In this document: piece after piece, positions 18,973-28,105 of the stretch
Numbering within the stretch: the stretch's first letter is position 1
Layout: every line of letters starts with the position of its first letter
Assembly (NCBI RefSeq): GCF_017876165.1
Contig: NZ_JAGINQ010000008.1
Coordinates: 186,001 to 250,000, forward strand
DNA: 64,000 bases
Source of the DNA: Azospirillum soli
Lineage (GTDB): Bacteria; Pseudomonadota; Alphaproteobacteria; Azospirillales; Azospirillaceae
Reading direction: 5' to 3'
The notes under the pieces: model-generated
What the model saw: the letters and a program-made list of their open reading frames with translations, nothing else
Told to the model about the DNA's origin: nothing
The model's database searches: none
Made by a program: the position numbers and the translations under genes

Positions 18973-20034
18973 TCAGTTCGTCCGCGCGCGGTCGCCGATG
19001 GCGTCGAACGCGCGCAGCATCTCGGCCGGGATCTGGGCCAGCGGCAGTTCCACGGCGACCGCGCCGGCCTCCTTGGCCGCACGGGGCATGCCATAGACGA
19101 CGCAGCTCGATTCGGTCTCACCAATGGTATATGCCCCTGCCTCGCGCATCGCCAGCATTCCCGATGCGCCGTCGCGGCCCATGCCCGATAAGATCACGCC
19201 CACGGCGTTCGCCCCGGCCGCCTTGGCGACGGAGGAGAACAGCACGTCCACCGACGGGCGGTGGCCGCTGACCGCCGGGCCGTCCTGGACGTGGCAGGCG
19301 AAGCCCTGGGCGTCGCGGATGACCACCAGATGGCGGTCGCCGGGGGCGATGTAGACCACCCCCTGGGTCAGGCGGGCGCCCTCGGTCGCGACCTCCACCC
19401 TCGGGGCGGACAGCCGGTCGAGCCGCGCGGCGAAGCTCGGCACGTAGCTGGGGCCCATGTGCTGGGTGATGACGATGGGCGGGCAGTCGGCGGGCATGAC
19501 GGCCAGCACGTCGCGGATGCGCTCCACCCCGCCGGTGGAGGCGCCGATGGCGATGAAGCGCGTGCCCGACCCGGCGCGGCGCGGCGTGGCCAGGGTGGGG
19601 CCGGGGGCGTGCGGCCGGCGCATGGACAGGCGCGCGGTGGCGGCTACGCGGATCTTGGCCACCAGCTCGTGCGCCATCGCCTCGAAGCCGTGACCCTCCG
19701 ATCCGTCCGGCTTGGCGACGCAGTCCACGGCGCCGATCTCCATCGCGCGGATGGTCGCGTCCGACCCCTCCTGCGTCAGGGACGACACCATCACGACCGG
19801 AGTCGGGCGCAGGGTCATGATCTTTTCCAGGAAGGAGAGGCCGTCCATGCGCGGCATCTCGACGTCCAGCGTGATGACGTCGGGGTTGGTCTGCTTGATG
19901 ACCTCGCGCGCCTCGTAGGGGTCGCGGGCGACGCCGGCCACCTCGATCCCCGGTTCCTGCGAGATGATGGACTTGAGCATCTCCCGCATCAGGCTGCTGT
20001 CGTCCACGATGACGACGCGAATGGGACGCGGCAT
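18973..20034 (-). CDS. cheB: Chemotaxis response regulator methylesterase CheB
   Basis: A 353-residue CheB that removes methyl groups from, and deamidates, chemoreceptors. An N-terminal receiver domain ([29 protein letters not shown] with the phosphoacceptor D) is joined to a C-terminal methylesterase domain with the triad Ser ([10 protein letters not shown]), His ([11 protein letters not shown]) and Asp ([10 protein letters not shown]). It lies between cheD (3-base gap) and the soluble receptor-like gene. Phosphorylation by CheA is expected to activate it. Confidence 0.97.
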   Translation of the reverse strand: MPRPIRVVIVDDSSLMREMLKSIISQEPGIEVAGVARDPYEAREVIKQTNPDVITLDVEMPRMDGLSFLEKIMTLRPTPVVMVSSLTQEGSDATIRAMEIGAVDCVAKPDGSEGHGFEAMAHELVAKIRVAATARLSMRRPHAPGPTLATPRRAGSGTRFIAIGASTGGVERIRDVLAVMPADCPPIVITQHMGPSYVPSFAARLDRLSAPRVEVATEGARLTQGVVYIAPGDRHLVVIRDAQGFACHVQDGPAVSGHRPSVDVLFSSVAKAAGANAVGVILSGMGRDGASGMLAMREAGAYTIGETESSCVVYGMPRAAKEAGAVAVELPLAQIPAEMLRAFDAIGDRARTN

Positions 20035-20037
20035 GGC

Positions 20038-20664
20038 TCAATCCTCTCCGAACAGTTCCACGTCGCCCTCGATCGGCTTCTGCCGCAGGGTCGAGCGGAA
20101 GTGCAGTTCCTGGTTCGCGGTCTCCGACAGGGCCTCCGGGCGCAGCATCTTGCGCATGGCCTTGCCGGAATGCGGAAAGTAATGGACGCGCCGGGCCGAC
20201 GCGCCGCCCAGATCCTGACCGACCAGCTTCAAGCCTTCCCGCCGGACGTAGTCCAGGGCGAAGCGGGCGTTCTGCTGGCCGACGTCGAAGCTCGATTCGA
20301 TGACGCGGGCGCCGCCGAACAGCTTGACCTCCAGCCGGTCGCGCTTGGCGCCCTTGGACAGCAGCTCGTTGATCAGCCGTTCCATGGCGACGGAGCCGTA
20401 GCGCGCGGCGGCGCCGGCATCGCCATGCTCGGACTCCGGCACCTCGGGCAGCAGGAAATGGTTCATGCCGCCGACCGCCGCCGCCGGGTCGTAGACGCAG
20501 GCCGCCACGCAGGAGCCCAGCGTGGTCACCATCATCACGTCCGCGCGGTCGCTGACGAGGTGATGGCCCAGAAACACCTTCAGGGTGTGGGCTTGGAACT
20601 GCGGGTTGTAGTAGCTGCCGCCATGGCGCGCTTCCGCCGCGCGACGGCCTGCGAAACCAGCCAT
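20038..20664 (-). CDS. cheD: Chemoreceptor glutamine deamidase CheD
   Basis: A 208-residue CheD. The catalytic cysteine motif TTLGSCVAACVYD and the downstream GGMNHFLLP histidine segment are both present, with KLFGGARVI and GGASARRVHYFP typical of the family. CheD deamidates receptor glutamines and can modulate CheY-P phosphatases. ATG 20662-20664 was chosen because it follows the cheR stop by 4 bases; a longer frame would overlap cheR. The C terminus ends in DVELFGED, resembling the acidic tail of the soluble receptor-like protein. Confidence 0.95.
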   Translation of the reverse strand: MAGFAGRRAAEARHGGSYYNPQFQAHTLKVFLGHHLVSDRADVMMVTTLGSCVAACVYDPAAAVGGMNHFLLPEVPESEHGDAGAAARYGSVAMERLINELLSKGAKRDRLEVKLFGGARVIESSFDVGQQNARFALDYVRREGLKLVGQDLGGASARRVHYFPHSGKAMRKMLRPEALSETANQELHFRSTLRQKPIEGDVELFGED

Positions 20665-20668
20665 GCGC

Positions 20669-21565
20669 TTAGATTCTCCGATAGATGGTTGGTCCGGTCT
20701 GGCGGAAACTGTTCGACACTCCGTACAAGCTCTCCGAATGCCCAAGGAACAGATACCCGTCGTGCGCGAGCATGCGGGCGAAATTCTCGATTACCTGGGT
20801 CCGTCCGGCGCGGTCAAAATAGATGAGAACGTTGCGGCAAAAAATCGCGTCGAACGGCCCCTTCATGGGCCAGTGCTCCAGCAGGTTCAGCGGCTTGAAG
20901 GTGATCAGCCGCCTGAGATCCTCGCTCATGGAAATCTTGGCCTCGCCGTCCTCGCGGATGCGGGTGGCGTAGCGGTCGCGCAGGTTGGCGGGGATGCTGT
21001 TGGCGACCTCCGCCGGATAGACGCCGCGCCGGGCGGTGTCCACCATGTGCGTGTCGATGTCCGTCGCCAGGATCCGGGCGTCCCACCGCCGCAACTCCGG
21101 CCCGAAGGCGGAGGCCAGCACCATGGCGATGGTGTAGGGCTCCTGCCCCGACGAACAGCCCGCCGACCAGATGCGCAGACGCGGGTGCGAGGATTCGCCC
21201 TGGTGGCGCGCCCGCATCTCCGGAATGGCCTTCTGCGCCAGGAAGTCGAAATGGTGCGCTTCCCGGTAGAAGCTGGTCAGGTTGGTGGTCAGCGCGTTGA
21301 CCAGGAATCCGACCTCGTTCGCCCCCTCCTCGCCCTCCAGCAGCGCGCAATAGGCGTCGAAGTCCGTCAGCCGCAGGTCGCGCAGCCGCCGCGCCAGGCG
21401 CGAATAGACCATCTCCATCTTGTGCGGTGCCAGCGCGATGCCGGCCAGCTGGTACAGCATCCGCGCGATGAAGTCGAAATGCCGCTGCTCGAACGGGAAC
21501 TCCCGCCGTCCGGGGGCGAGGGGGGCTGCGGCGATGCGGGAGGGGGAGGGGATGGTCATCGGCAC
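20669..21565 (-). CDS. cheR: Chemotaxis protein methyltransferase CheR
   Basis: A 298-residue CheR that methylates receptor glutamates using S-adenosylmethionine. An N-terminal helical domain is followed by the SAM-binding domain with RIWSAGCSSGQEPYTIAM (about residues 125-142) and the DAIFCRNVLIYF motif near 245-256. It is in the operon mcp-cheR-cheD-cheB. About 170 bases with an inverted repeat separate it from mcp upstream. Confidence 0.96.
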   Translation of the reverse strand: MPMTIPSPSRIAAAPLAPGRREFPFEQRHFDFIARMLYQLAGIALAPHKMEMVYSRLARRLRDLRLTDFDAYCALLEGEEGANEVGFLVNALTTNLTSFYREAHHFDFLAQKAIPEMRARHQGESSHPRLRIWSAGCSSGQEPYTIAMVLASAFGPELRRWDARILATDIDTHMVDTARRGVYPAEVANSIPANLRDRYATRIREDGEAKISMSEDLRRLITFKPLNLLEHWPMKGPFDAIFCRNVLIYFDRAGRTQVIENFARMLAHDGYLFLGHSESLYGVSNSFRQTGPTIYRRI

Positions 21566-21643
21566 GGACTCAGAAGCCCAATAAGTCGGGGTCGTTGGAT
21601 AGCGCCGTGTTCATCACCGTTCACTCCCTCATCGCATTTTGAC

Positions 21644-21726
21644 CGTCATTCCCGCGAAGGCGGGGATCCAGGGAAATTTGGAAACTCGTCGGGATGCCCT
21701 GGATTCCCGCCTTCGCGGGAATGACG
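21644..21726. repeat. Inverted repeat of the CGTCATTCCCGCG family inside the che operon
   Basis: Two 30-bp arms (21644-21673 and 21697-21726) pair with one mismatch around a 23-base loop. The arm begins CGTCATTCCCGCGAAGGCGG, a palindromic repeat that I know to be dispersed in many proteobacterial genomes. It lies between mcp and cheR and could act as an attenuator or mRNA-stabilising stem. Confidence 0.85.
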
Positions 21727-21737
21727 AGCCAGTGAAA

Positions 21738-24299
21738 TTATGCCACCCCGGCCCTGGCGCGGGCTTCCACCGATGCCCTGTCCAGCGCGAAGAAGGCCAT
21801 CTGCTTGCGAAGCCCGTCCGCCTGCTCCTCCAGCGAGCGGGCCGACGCCGTGCTTTCCTCGACCAGGGCGGCGTTCTTCTGGGTCATCTCGTCCATCTGG
21901 GCGACGGCGGTGTTGACCTCGTCCAGGCCGGAGGCCTGCTCCGCCGTGGCCCGCGCGATCTCCGACACCAGATCGGCGACGCGGGCGATGCCGGACACGA
22001 TGTCGGTCAGGGTCGCGCCGGCCGAGCGGACGAGGTCCACGCCGTCCTTCACCTGCGACCCGCTGTCGTTGATCAGCGTCTTGATCTCCTTCGACGCCTG
22101 CGCCGACCGCTGGGCGAGGTTGCGCACCTCCTGCGCCACCACGGCGAAGCCGCGGCCCGCATCGCCGGCCCGCGCCGCTTCCACGGCGGCGTTGAGCGCC
22201 AGCAGGTTTGTCTGGAAGGCGATCTCGTCGATCACCCCGATGATGTCGGAGATCTTCTGCGACGACTGCTCGATCCGGCGCATCGCCTCGACCGCGCTGG
22301 TCGCCACTTGGCCGCCGCGTTCGGCCGCGGCGCGGGCGTCGTTGGCGAAGACGTTGACCTGCTGGGCGTTGTCGGCGTTGGACCGCACGGTGGCGGCCAA
22401 CTCCTCCATGCTCGCGGCGGTCTCCTCCAGGCTGGACGCCTGCTGCTCGGTGCGTTCCGACAGGTCCAGGCTGCCGTCGGCGACCTCGCGGCTGGCGGTG
22501 GCGATGGCCTCGGCGGCGGCGTTGATGCGGCGGACGATTTCCGACAGCTTCTCGACCGTGTTGTTGAAGTCGTCCTTCAGGCGCTGGAACACGCCCTCGT
22601 ACTGCTTGTCGATGCGGCGCGACAGGTCGCCCTGCGACAGCGATTCCAGCATGGAGGCCAGCTCCTCCGACACGCCGGAGACGTTCTCGGCCAGCCGGTT
22701 GATGCCCTCGCTGACCAGACGGAAGAAGCCGGCCTTGCCCTCCAGCGAGATGCGTTGCGAGAAGTCGCCGCGCACGGCGTTCTCCACCATGGCGCTGATC
22801 TCGCGCTCGATGGACAGCTCGTCGGTCAGGTCGCGCCATTCGATGACCGTGCCCAGCCGCTCGCCATGGCGCCCCACCACCGGGTTGGCGACCACTTGGA
22901 ACGTGCGCCGCCCCGCCGTGAAGGTCGCCTTGTGCGCCCCCGTCAGGCCGGACAGGATGCGGTTCTGGTGCGCCGGATCCTTGTGGAACAGGTCGAGTTT
23001 CCGGCCGATCAGGGTCGTCGCGTCGAAATGCGGCAGGATCGTCTTCAGGTCGGCCTCGGCGACCTTGAACAGCTCCAGAATGGAGTTGTTGCAGTAGGTG
23101 ATCACGCCGTCGGTATCGGCCATCATTACGCTGGCCGACACGCGGTCCAGCCCGATGCGGGAGCGCACGGCGGACACCGCCTCGTCCTTGAAGGCGGCGA
23201 CGGCGCGGGCCATCTCGCCCAGCTCGTCCTTGCCGTCGGTGTGCGGGACGGTGACGTTCAGGTGCCCGTCGGTCAGGTCAGTCATGACCTTGCGGATGCC
23301 GGCCACCGGGGCGGTGATGGAATCGGCGATCACCTTAGCCGCCAGGATGCCGAGGATCAGCGAGGCCAGCCCGATCACGACCGACAGGATGAAGCCGTTG
23401 GACACTTCCGCTTCGGCCTGCCGCTCGATCCCGTCCTGCTCGGCCTGGACGGCGGTCACGACGGAGGCCAGCGTCTCGTTCAGGCGGGAGACGACCTTGG
23501 CGACCACGTCGGCGCGCTGGCGGTCGATGTCCTGGTCGGTCGCGACGGCGTCGTTGAAGGCGGCACGGTAGCCGGGGGCCTGCGCCTCCACCTCGCGCAG
23601 CAGCTGGCTCAGGCGGGCGTCGTTCAGCAGGGTCTCCGCCTCGCGGATATGCTCCAGCATCTCAGCGAGGTTCTTCTCCATCAGCTTCGGCGCCGCCGCG
23701 TCCTTCATTCCGATGAAGCGGTTGGCGAACAGGCGGGTCAGCACCCAGTGCTTCTCAGCCTCCCCAGCGGCGAGCGCGCCATCCTTGTTTCCGGATGCCA
23801 GCGCGCCCTGGACGATTCGCTCCAGCGTCTCGGTGATCTGGGCGCCCAGCGGGTCCATGCGCTGGCGCAGCGCGGCGTCGTAGCGCTCGCGCAGCACCCG
23901 CAGGTTTTCGAACTGGTCGTGGTAGTCGGCGTGCAGGCGGGACAGCTCGTCGAACTTGGCGGCGTGGGCGCTGGCCTTGATGGCGGCCTGATGCTCGGCC
24001 ACCACCCGGTCGAACTCGACCCGCAGGGCGCGCTGCCGTTCCAGGGCCTTGATGTCGCCGGTGAACAGGTAGTCGCGGCCCTGGATGCGCTGGTTGGCCA
24101 GCCGGGCCTCAAGACCCTTGGCGAAGGTGGCGAGGTCGGAGGAGGCGAGCACGGCATCGACGCTGCCGTTCAGCGCACGGATGCCGAGCAGCCCGGCCCC
24201 GACCTGCGCGGCCAGCAACGCCAGCAAGAGCCCGAAGGCGAGCCACAGCCGTTTCGAGATCCCCATGTTCGACACGACCGAACCGATCCCCTTCGCCAT
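21738..24299 (-). CDS. Transmembrane chemoreceptor with PAS domain
   Basis: An 853-residue methyl-accepting chemotaxis protein. The first membrane helix is near residues 16-40 and the second near 303-325, bounding a roughly 260-residue all-helical periplasmic sensor resembling HBM or four-helix types. Next come HAMP, a PAS domain (about residues 395-510; [19 protein letters not shown]) and further HAMP-like segments. The signalling hairpin [19 protein letters not shown] is near 690-708. No CheR-docking pentapeptide ends the protein. It is encoded between cheW and cheR, so it is likely the operon's cognate receptor. The ligand is unknown. Confidence 0.93.
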   Translation of the reverse strand: MAKGIGSVVSNMGISKRLWLAFGLLLALLAAQVGAGLLGIRALNGSVDAVLASSDLATFAKGLEARLANQRIQGRDYLFTGDIKALERQRALRVEFDRVVAEHQAAIKASAHAAKFDELSRLHADYHDQFENLRVLRERYDAALRQRMDPLGAQITETLERIVQGALASGNKDGALAAGEAEKHWVLTRLFANRFIGMKDAAAPKLMEKNLAEMLEHIREAETLLNDARLSQLLREVEAQAPGYRAAFNDAVATDQDIDRQRADVVAKVVSRLNETLASVVTAVQAEQDGIERQAEAEVSNGFILSVVIGLASLILGILAAKVIADSITAPVAGIRKVMTDLTDGHLNVTVPHTDGKDELGEMARAVAAFKDEAVSAVRSRIGLDRVSASVMMADTDGVITYCNNSILELFKVAEADLKTILPHFDATTLIGRKLDLFHKDPAHQNRILSGLTGAHKATFTAGRRTFQVVANPVVGRHGERLGTVIEWRDLTDELSIEREISAMVENAVRGDFSQRISLEGKAGFFRLVSEGINRLAENVSGVSEELASMLESLSQGDLSRRIDKQYEGVFQRLKDDFNNTVEKLSEIVRRINAAAEAIATASREVADGSLDLSERTEQQASSLEETAASMEELAATVRSNADNAQQVNVFANDARAAAERGGQVATSAVEAMRRIEQSSQKISDIIGVIDEIAFQTNLLALNAAVEAARAGDAGRGFAVVAQEVRNLAQRSAQASKEIKTLINDSGSQVKDGVDLVRSAGATLTDIVSGIARVADLVSEIARATAEQASGLDEVNTAVAQMDEMTQKNAALVEESTASARSLEEQADGLRKQMAFFALDRASVEARARAGVA

Positions 24300-24391
24300 G
24301 CCCGCTTCTCCCGCTGTGTTGTGTCGAACTGGCGCAAGCCCTTAGCCGCTGCATGGACTCTTTGGAACTACGACCTTCCGGCTATCTTCGT

Positions 24392-24418
24392 CCCCCTCCC
24401 CCAAGGGGGGAGAGGGGG
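24392..24418. repeat. GC hairpin between cheW and mcp
   Basis: CCCCCTCCCCC pairs with GGGGGGAGAGGGGG around AA, directly after the cheW stop codon on the minus strand. There is no T-run. It may be an mRNA-stabilising or weak attenuating stem within the operon. Confidence 0.5.
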
Positions 24419-24425
24419 ATCGATG

Positions 24426-24971
24426 TCAATTCGCCTTTTCCAGCGCCGGGGGTGCCTTGTGCAGGCCGTCCACGTCGCCGTTGTCCGTCGCGAACAGCCT
24501 CTCGACGCTCAGCAGCGTGACCATGCGGTTCTCGGCGGTGTAAAGGCCGCTCAGGTACTCCGCATCGACCATGCCGCTGTCCACGTCGGGCGGCGGCTTG
24601 ATGCTGTCGTGGCCAATGGCCAGGATGTCGGAGATGGCGTCCACCAGGATGCCGCGCGTGCGTTCGCCGACCTGGATCACCACCACGACGTGGCGTTTCG
24701 TCACGTCGGTGGCGCCGCCGCCGAAGCGGGCGCGCAGGTCGAAGATCGGGATGATGATGCCGCGCAGGTTGATGACGCCGCGCACGTAGTCCGGCAGGTT
24801 CGGCAGCCGGCTTTCCGGCGTCCAGCCGCGGATCTCGCGCACCGACAGGATGTTGACCCCATACTCCTCGGAGCCGACGGTGAAGGTGACGTACTGCTCC
24901 TCGGAGCCGTTGATCGCCATCGCGTCGGTGCGGGTGCCTCCGACGGTGGCGAGCGCGGTGGAAGTGCTCAT
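24426..24971 (-). CDS. cheW: Chemotaxis adaptor CheW
   Basis: A 181-residue CheW that couples receptors to CheA. The SH3-like fold is recognisable from QYVTFTVGSEEYGVNILSVREI, the GVINLRGIIIPIFDLRARFG segment (about residues 63-82) and DAISDILAI. ATG 24969-24971 (MSTSTALATV) was chosen because it lies 10 bases after the cheA stop; longer frames overlap cheA. Confidence 0.96.
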   Translation of the reverse strand: MSTSTALATVGGTRTDAMAINGSEEQYVTFTVGSEEYGVNILSVREIRGWTPESRLPNLPDYVRGVINLRGIIIPIFDLRARFGGGATDVTKRHVVVVIQVGERTRGILVDAISDILAIGHDSIKPPPDVDSGMVDAEYLSGLYTAENRMVTLLSVERLFATDNGDVDGLHKAPPALEKAN

Positions 24972-24981
24972 CGCTTTGGCC

Positions 24982-27216
24982 TCAGACCGGTTCAAGTTCG
25001 GGTGCGGGAAGCGCCGCGACAGCACGCGTCGTCCCGGATTCATGGTGCCGGCTCATCTCGCGCAGGCCGGCGACGTCGAGGATCAGGGCGACGCGTCCGT
25101 CGCCCAGGATGGTCGCCGCCGCAACCCCGTCGAGGCGGCGGAAATTGGCCTCAAGGCTCTTGATGACGACCTGCTGCTGGCCCAGAACCTCGTCCACGAC
25201 GAGGCCGAGGCGCGAGCCGTCCTCCGTCTCCACCAGCACGACCAGCGCGCGGGTGGGATCGGTGACCGCCTTGGGGATGCCGAACAGCTGGTGCAGGTAG
25301 ACGAGGCGCACATACTCGCCGCGCGCCATCATCACGTCGCACTTGCCGACCAGCCCGTGCAGGTCGGCGGGCTTCGGCCGCAGGCTTTCCACGATGTTGG
25401 TCAGCGGCAGGACGAAGCGTTCCTCGCCGACCGAAATCACCATGCCGTCGAGCACCGCCAACGTCAGCGGCAGCGACAGCACGAAGCGCGAGCCCTCGCC
25501 CGGCGTGGAGTAGACGCCGATGCGCCCGCCGAGCGAGGTGATGTTCCGCCGCACCACGTCCATGCCCACGCCACGCCCCGACAGGTTCGACACCTGATCG
25601 GCGGTGGAGAAGCCCGGCAGGAAGATCAAGTTGTCGATCTCCTCGTCCGACAGGCTGGCGCCCGGCTGCACGAGGCCCTTCTCGATGGCCTTGGACAAGA
25701 CCTTCGGGCGGTTGATGCCGCGCCCGTCGTCAGTGATTTCGATGACGATGCGGCCCGACCGGTGCTGCGCCGACAGATGCACGGTGCCGGCGCGCGGCTT
25801 GCCGACGCGCTCGCGCTCGTCCGGCCCTTCCAGCCCGTGGTCGATGGAGTTGCGGATCATGTGCGTCAGCGGATCGACGAGGTTTTCCACCACCGTCTTG
25901 TCCACCTCGGTCGTCTCGCCCGAGGTGACCAGCTGCACCTCCTTGGCCGTCGCCGCCGCGCATTCGCGCACCAGGCGCGGCATGCGGGAGAAGACGCTGG
26001 ACACCGGCTGGGCGCGGATCGACATCACGCTTTCGCGCAGTTCGCGCGTGTGCTGGGCCAGCTGTTCCAGCCCTTCCAGAAGTTCCTGGAACTCGCCCTG
26101 GGGCAGTTCGCGGACATGCTCCGCGATCATCGCCTGGGTGATGACCATCTCGCCGACCATGTTGACCAGCCGGTCGATCTTGTCGAGGTCCACGCGGATC
26201 GTGTGGCTGGTCAGCCCGGCATGCTCGCCGCCGCCACCGGCGTTCGCGCGCGGCTTGGCCGCCTCTGGCGCCTTCGGCGGCGCCACGGGAGCCGCAGCGA
26301 CCGGCACCGGCTCGGTCGCGACCGGCGCAGGCTCGGACTCTGCGATGGGCGCCTCGACAACCGCCGGGGGAGGGGCCTCGGCGGTGATCTTGATGTCGCA
26401 CTCGTCGGCGACGAATTCGAAGACGTCGTTGATCTTTTCCAGATCGACGTCCGGGTCGGCGATCAGCGTGACCGTCCAGGAGAGGAACAGCAGCTCCGCT
26501 TCCAGATTCTGCAACGTCGGCAGGTTCTCGACGCTGCAATCGATCTGTGCCTCGCCCAGCCGGCGCAGGGCGCGCAGCATGAAGGTCGGCTCGTTGCCGG
26601 ACATCAGCAGGTCGGCCTTGGGCCGGAAGGTGACGGTCCAGCGGATCTTGCCCTCGGGCACCGGATTCTCATAGGCGCGGGCCGCCTCGATGAGGGCCAT
26701 GGCGTCGCCGAAGATGCCGGCTTCGTCGTCCTCATCGTCCGGGTAAGCGGCGGGAGCGGCCGCGACCGGCTCCGGCGCCTTCGCCGCCGCCGGTTCCGCG
26801 TGGGCCGGCCCCGCGTGAACCGGTTTCGCCTCGCCCGACAGGTGCCGACGCAGCGCCGCCACCGTGTCGTCCGTCGTGCCCGGAGGTGCCGCCTCGCCCT
26901 CCCGCGCGTAGGCCAGCATCTGGCCCAGCACGTCGTTGGCGCGGATCAGCGTATCGACCAGTTCGGTGGTCACGGGAATGGCGCTGTTGCGCACGCCGTC
27001 CATGACCGTCTCGAACTCGTGCGCGAAGGCGACCAGTTCGGTGAAGCCGAAAGCCCCGCCGCCGCCCTTGATCGAGTGGACGGCGCGGAAAATGGCGTTG
27101 ACCTCATCGGAATCGACCTCGCCCGGCGTCAGGCGCAGCAATCCGGATTCGGCCACGGCGAGCAGCTCGGCGCTCTCGTCGAAATAGGTTTGCTTGAACC
27201 GGCTCAGGTCTTCCAC
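24982..27216 (-). CDS. cheA: Chemotaxis histidine kinase CheA
   Basis: A 744-residue CheA. The P1 Hpt domain has phosphoacceptor H47 (AVHSIKGGGGAFGF). A P2-like region at about residues 185-275 contains FRPKADLLMSGNEPTFMLRAL. The dimerisation helices follow (TIRVDLDKIDRLVNMVGEMV), then the ATPase domain with DPLTHMIRNSIDHGLE (N-box) and ITDDGRGIN, SGRGVGMDVV, and a CheW-like P5 domain at the C terminus. An alanine/proline-rich linker surrounds P2. It forms one operon with cheY upstream (28-base gap) and cheW downstream. Confidence 0.97.
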   Translation of the reverse strand: MEDLSRFKQTYFDESAELLAVAESGLLRLTPGEVDSDEVNAIFRAVHSIKGGGGAFGFTELVAFAHEFETVMDGVRNSAIPVTTELVDTLIRANDVLGQMLAYAREGEAAPPGTTDDTVAALRRHLSGEAKPVHAGPAHAEPAAAKAPEPVAAAPAAYPDDEDDEAGIFGDAMALIEAARAYENPVPEGKIRWTVTFRPKADLLMSGNEPTFMLRALRRLGEAQIDCSVENLPTLQNLEAELLFLSWTVTLIADPDVDLEKINDVFEFVADECDIKITAEAPPPAVVEAPIAESEPAPVATEPVPVAAAPVAPPKAPEAAKPRANAGGGGEHAGLTSHTIRVDLDKIDRLVNMVGEMVITQAMIAEHVRELPQGEFQELLEGLEQLAQHTRELRESVMSIRAQPVSSVFSRMPRLVRECAAATAKEVQLVTSGETTEVDKTVVENLVDPLTHMIRNSIDHGLEGPDERERVGKPRAGTVHLSAQHRSGRIVIEITDDGRGINRPKVLSKAIEKGLVQPGASLSDEEIDNLIFLPGFSTADQVSNLSGRGVGMDVVRRNITSLGGRIGVYSTPGEGSRFVLSLPLTLAVLDGMVISVGEERFVLPLTNIVESLRPKPADLHGLVGKCDVMMARGEYVRLVYLHQLFGIPKAVTDPTRALVVLVETEDGSRLGLVVDEVLGQQQVVIKSLEANFRRLDGVAAATILGDGRVALILDVAGLREMSRHHESGTTRAVAALPAPELEPV

Positions 27217-27244
27217 GGGCGTGCCCTTTCACCAAGGCGCGGCG

Positions 27245-27622
27245 TCAGCCGCACACCTTCTGCACGACGGAAATCAGCTTTTCGGGGTTGAACGGCTTCA
27301 CGATCCAGCCCGTCGCCCCGACCGACCTGCCCTCGGCCTTCTTCTTCTCGTCGGCCTCGGTGGTCAGCATCAGGATCGGCAGCGTCTTGTGCGCCGGGGT
27401 GGCGCGCAGGCGGCGGATCAGGGTCAGCCCGTCCATCACCGGCATGTTCAGGTCGGTGATGACCAGATCCACCTTGTTGGCGGCGATGACGCTCAGCGCC
27501 TGCTGGCCGTCGCCGGCCTCCACCACCTCGTACCCCGCGCCCTTCAGCGTGAAGGCGACCATGTCCCGCATGGTCCGCGAATCGTCGACGGTCAGAACCT
27601 TCTTCTTCACGCTTGGCTCCAT
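27245..27622 (-). CDS. cheY: Chemotaxis response regulator CheY
   Basis: A 125-residue single-domain receiver. The acidic pocket (VDDSRTM), phosphoacceptor D57 (LVITDLNMPVMDGL), T87-region (LMLTTEAD) and lysine (GWIVKPFNPEKL) are all present. CheA would phosphorylate it to act on flagellar motors. ATG 27620-27622 was chosen; the frame runs open much further upstream but overlaps the STAS gene. The 16-base overlap with the STAS gene implies translational coupling. Confidence 0.95.
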   Translation of the reverse strand: MEPSVKKKVLTVDDSRTMRDMVAFTLKGAGYEVVEAGDGQQALSVIAANKVDLVITDLNMPVMDGLTLIRRLRATPAHKTLPILMLTTEADEKKKAEGRSVGATGWIVKPFNPEKLISVVQKVCG

Positions 27623-27918
27623 TGCTTCAGCCACGGGGCGAGGCCCAGATCCTCGCACGCCTCCGCCAGGACTTCGGAAGGCTGCGCGATGGCGAATTTC
27701 TGATTGTGTTCGGCGGCGTGCCGGGCGGCGACCAGCAGGGCCTGGATGCAGGCGGTGCTGACGCGCTCGACTCCGGTCGCCTCGACGATGACGGTGTCCG
27801 ACGCGGCGAAGCCGGCGCGCAGGCTGTCCACCAGGGGCTGCGCCATGGCGAGATCGAGGTCGCTGGGCAAGCCCAGGCGGACCTGCCCGCCCTCGTCGCT
27901 CCATTTGATCAAGCTCAC
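27607..27918 (-). CDS. STAS-domain protein at the head of the che operon
   Basis: A 103-residue STAS protein, first gene of the chemotaxis operon and overlapping cheY by 16 bases. The switch segment GVERVSTACIQALLVAAR (about residues 49-66) has S/T in the position used for phosphorylation by GHKL kinases. Similar STAS genes sit in other che operons, but their job in chemotaxis is poorly known. A second STAS protein with its kinase and phosphatases is encoded downstream at 14.3-17.8 kb. Confidence 0.9.
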   Translation of the reverse strand: MSLIKWSDEGGQVRLGLPSDLDLAMAQPLVDSLRAGFAASDTVIVEATGVERVSTACIQALLVAARHAAEHNQKFAIAQPSEVLAEACEDLGLAPWLKQWSQA

Positions 27919-28019
27919 AGCACCTCTCCTTCACACCCGCCGCGCGTGGCCGGAGCCGGAACGGCCGTCGCCATCCCCGGCATTTGGGAAAAACCCTGCC
28001 AGACCACGTATAAGGATTC

Positions 28020-28048
28020 GTTAAGGCAACTTGACGGACCTGTGTCAA
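28020..28048 (-). promoter_or_regulatory. Predicted promoter of the che operon
   Basis: On the minus strand TTGACA (28043-28048) is followed after 17 bases by CTTAAC (28020-28025). The -35 is perfect and the -10 weak. It lies about 100 bases before the STAS start codon. Confidence 0.4.
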
Positions 28049-28105
28049 GCGGCACTCGCGCACCGGTTGGCGAGCGATCTTTTTCGGACGCTCTGGGGAA
28101 AGAGG

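Noticed and set aside
21639..25163. A 1174-codon open frame on the plus strand
   Set aside because: It lies antisense to cheR-mcp-cheW, is rich in His/Arg/Gly without family signatures, and is explained by the codon bias of the minus-strand genes.
24850..27291. An 813-codon plus-strand frame opposite cheA
   Set aside because: cheA on the other strand has every family motif; this frame is a GC-rich shadow.
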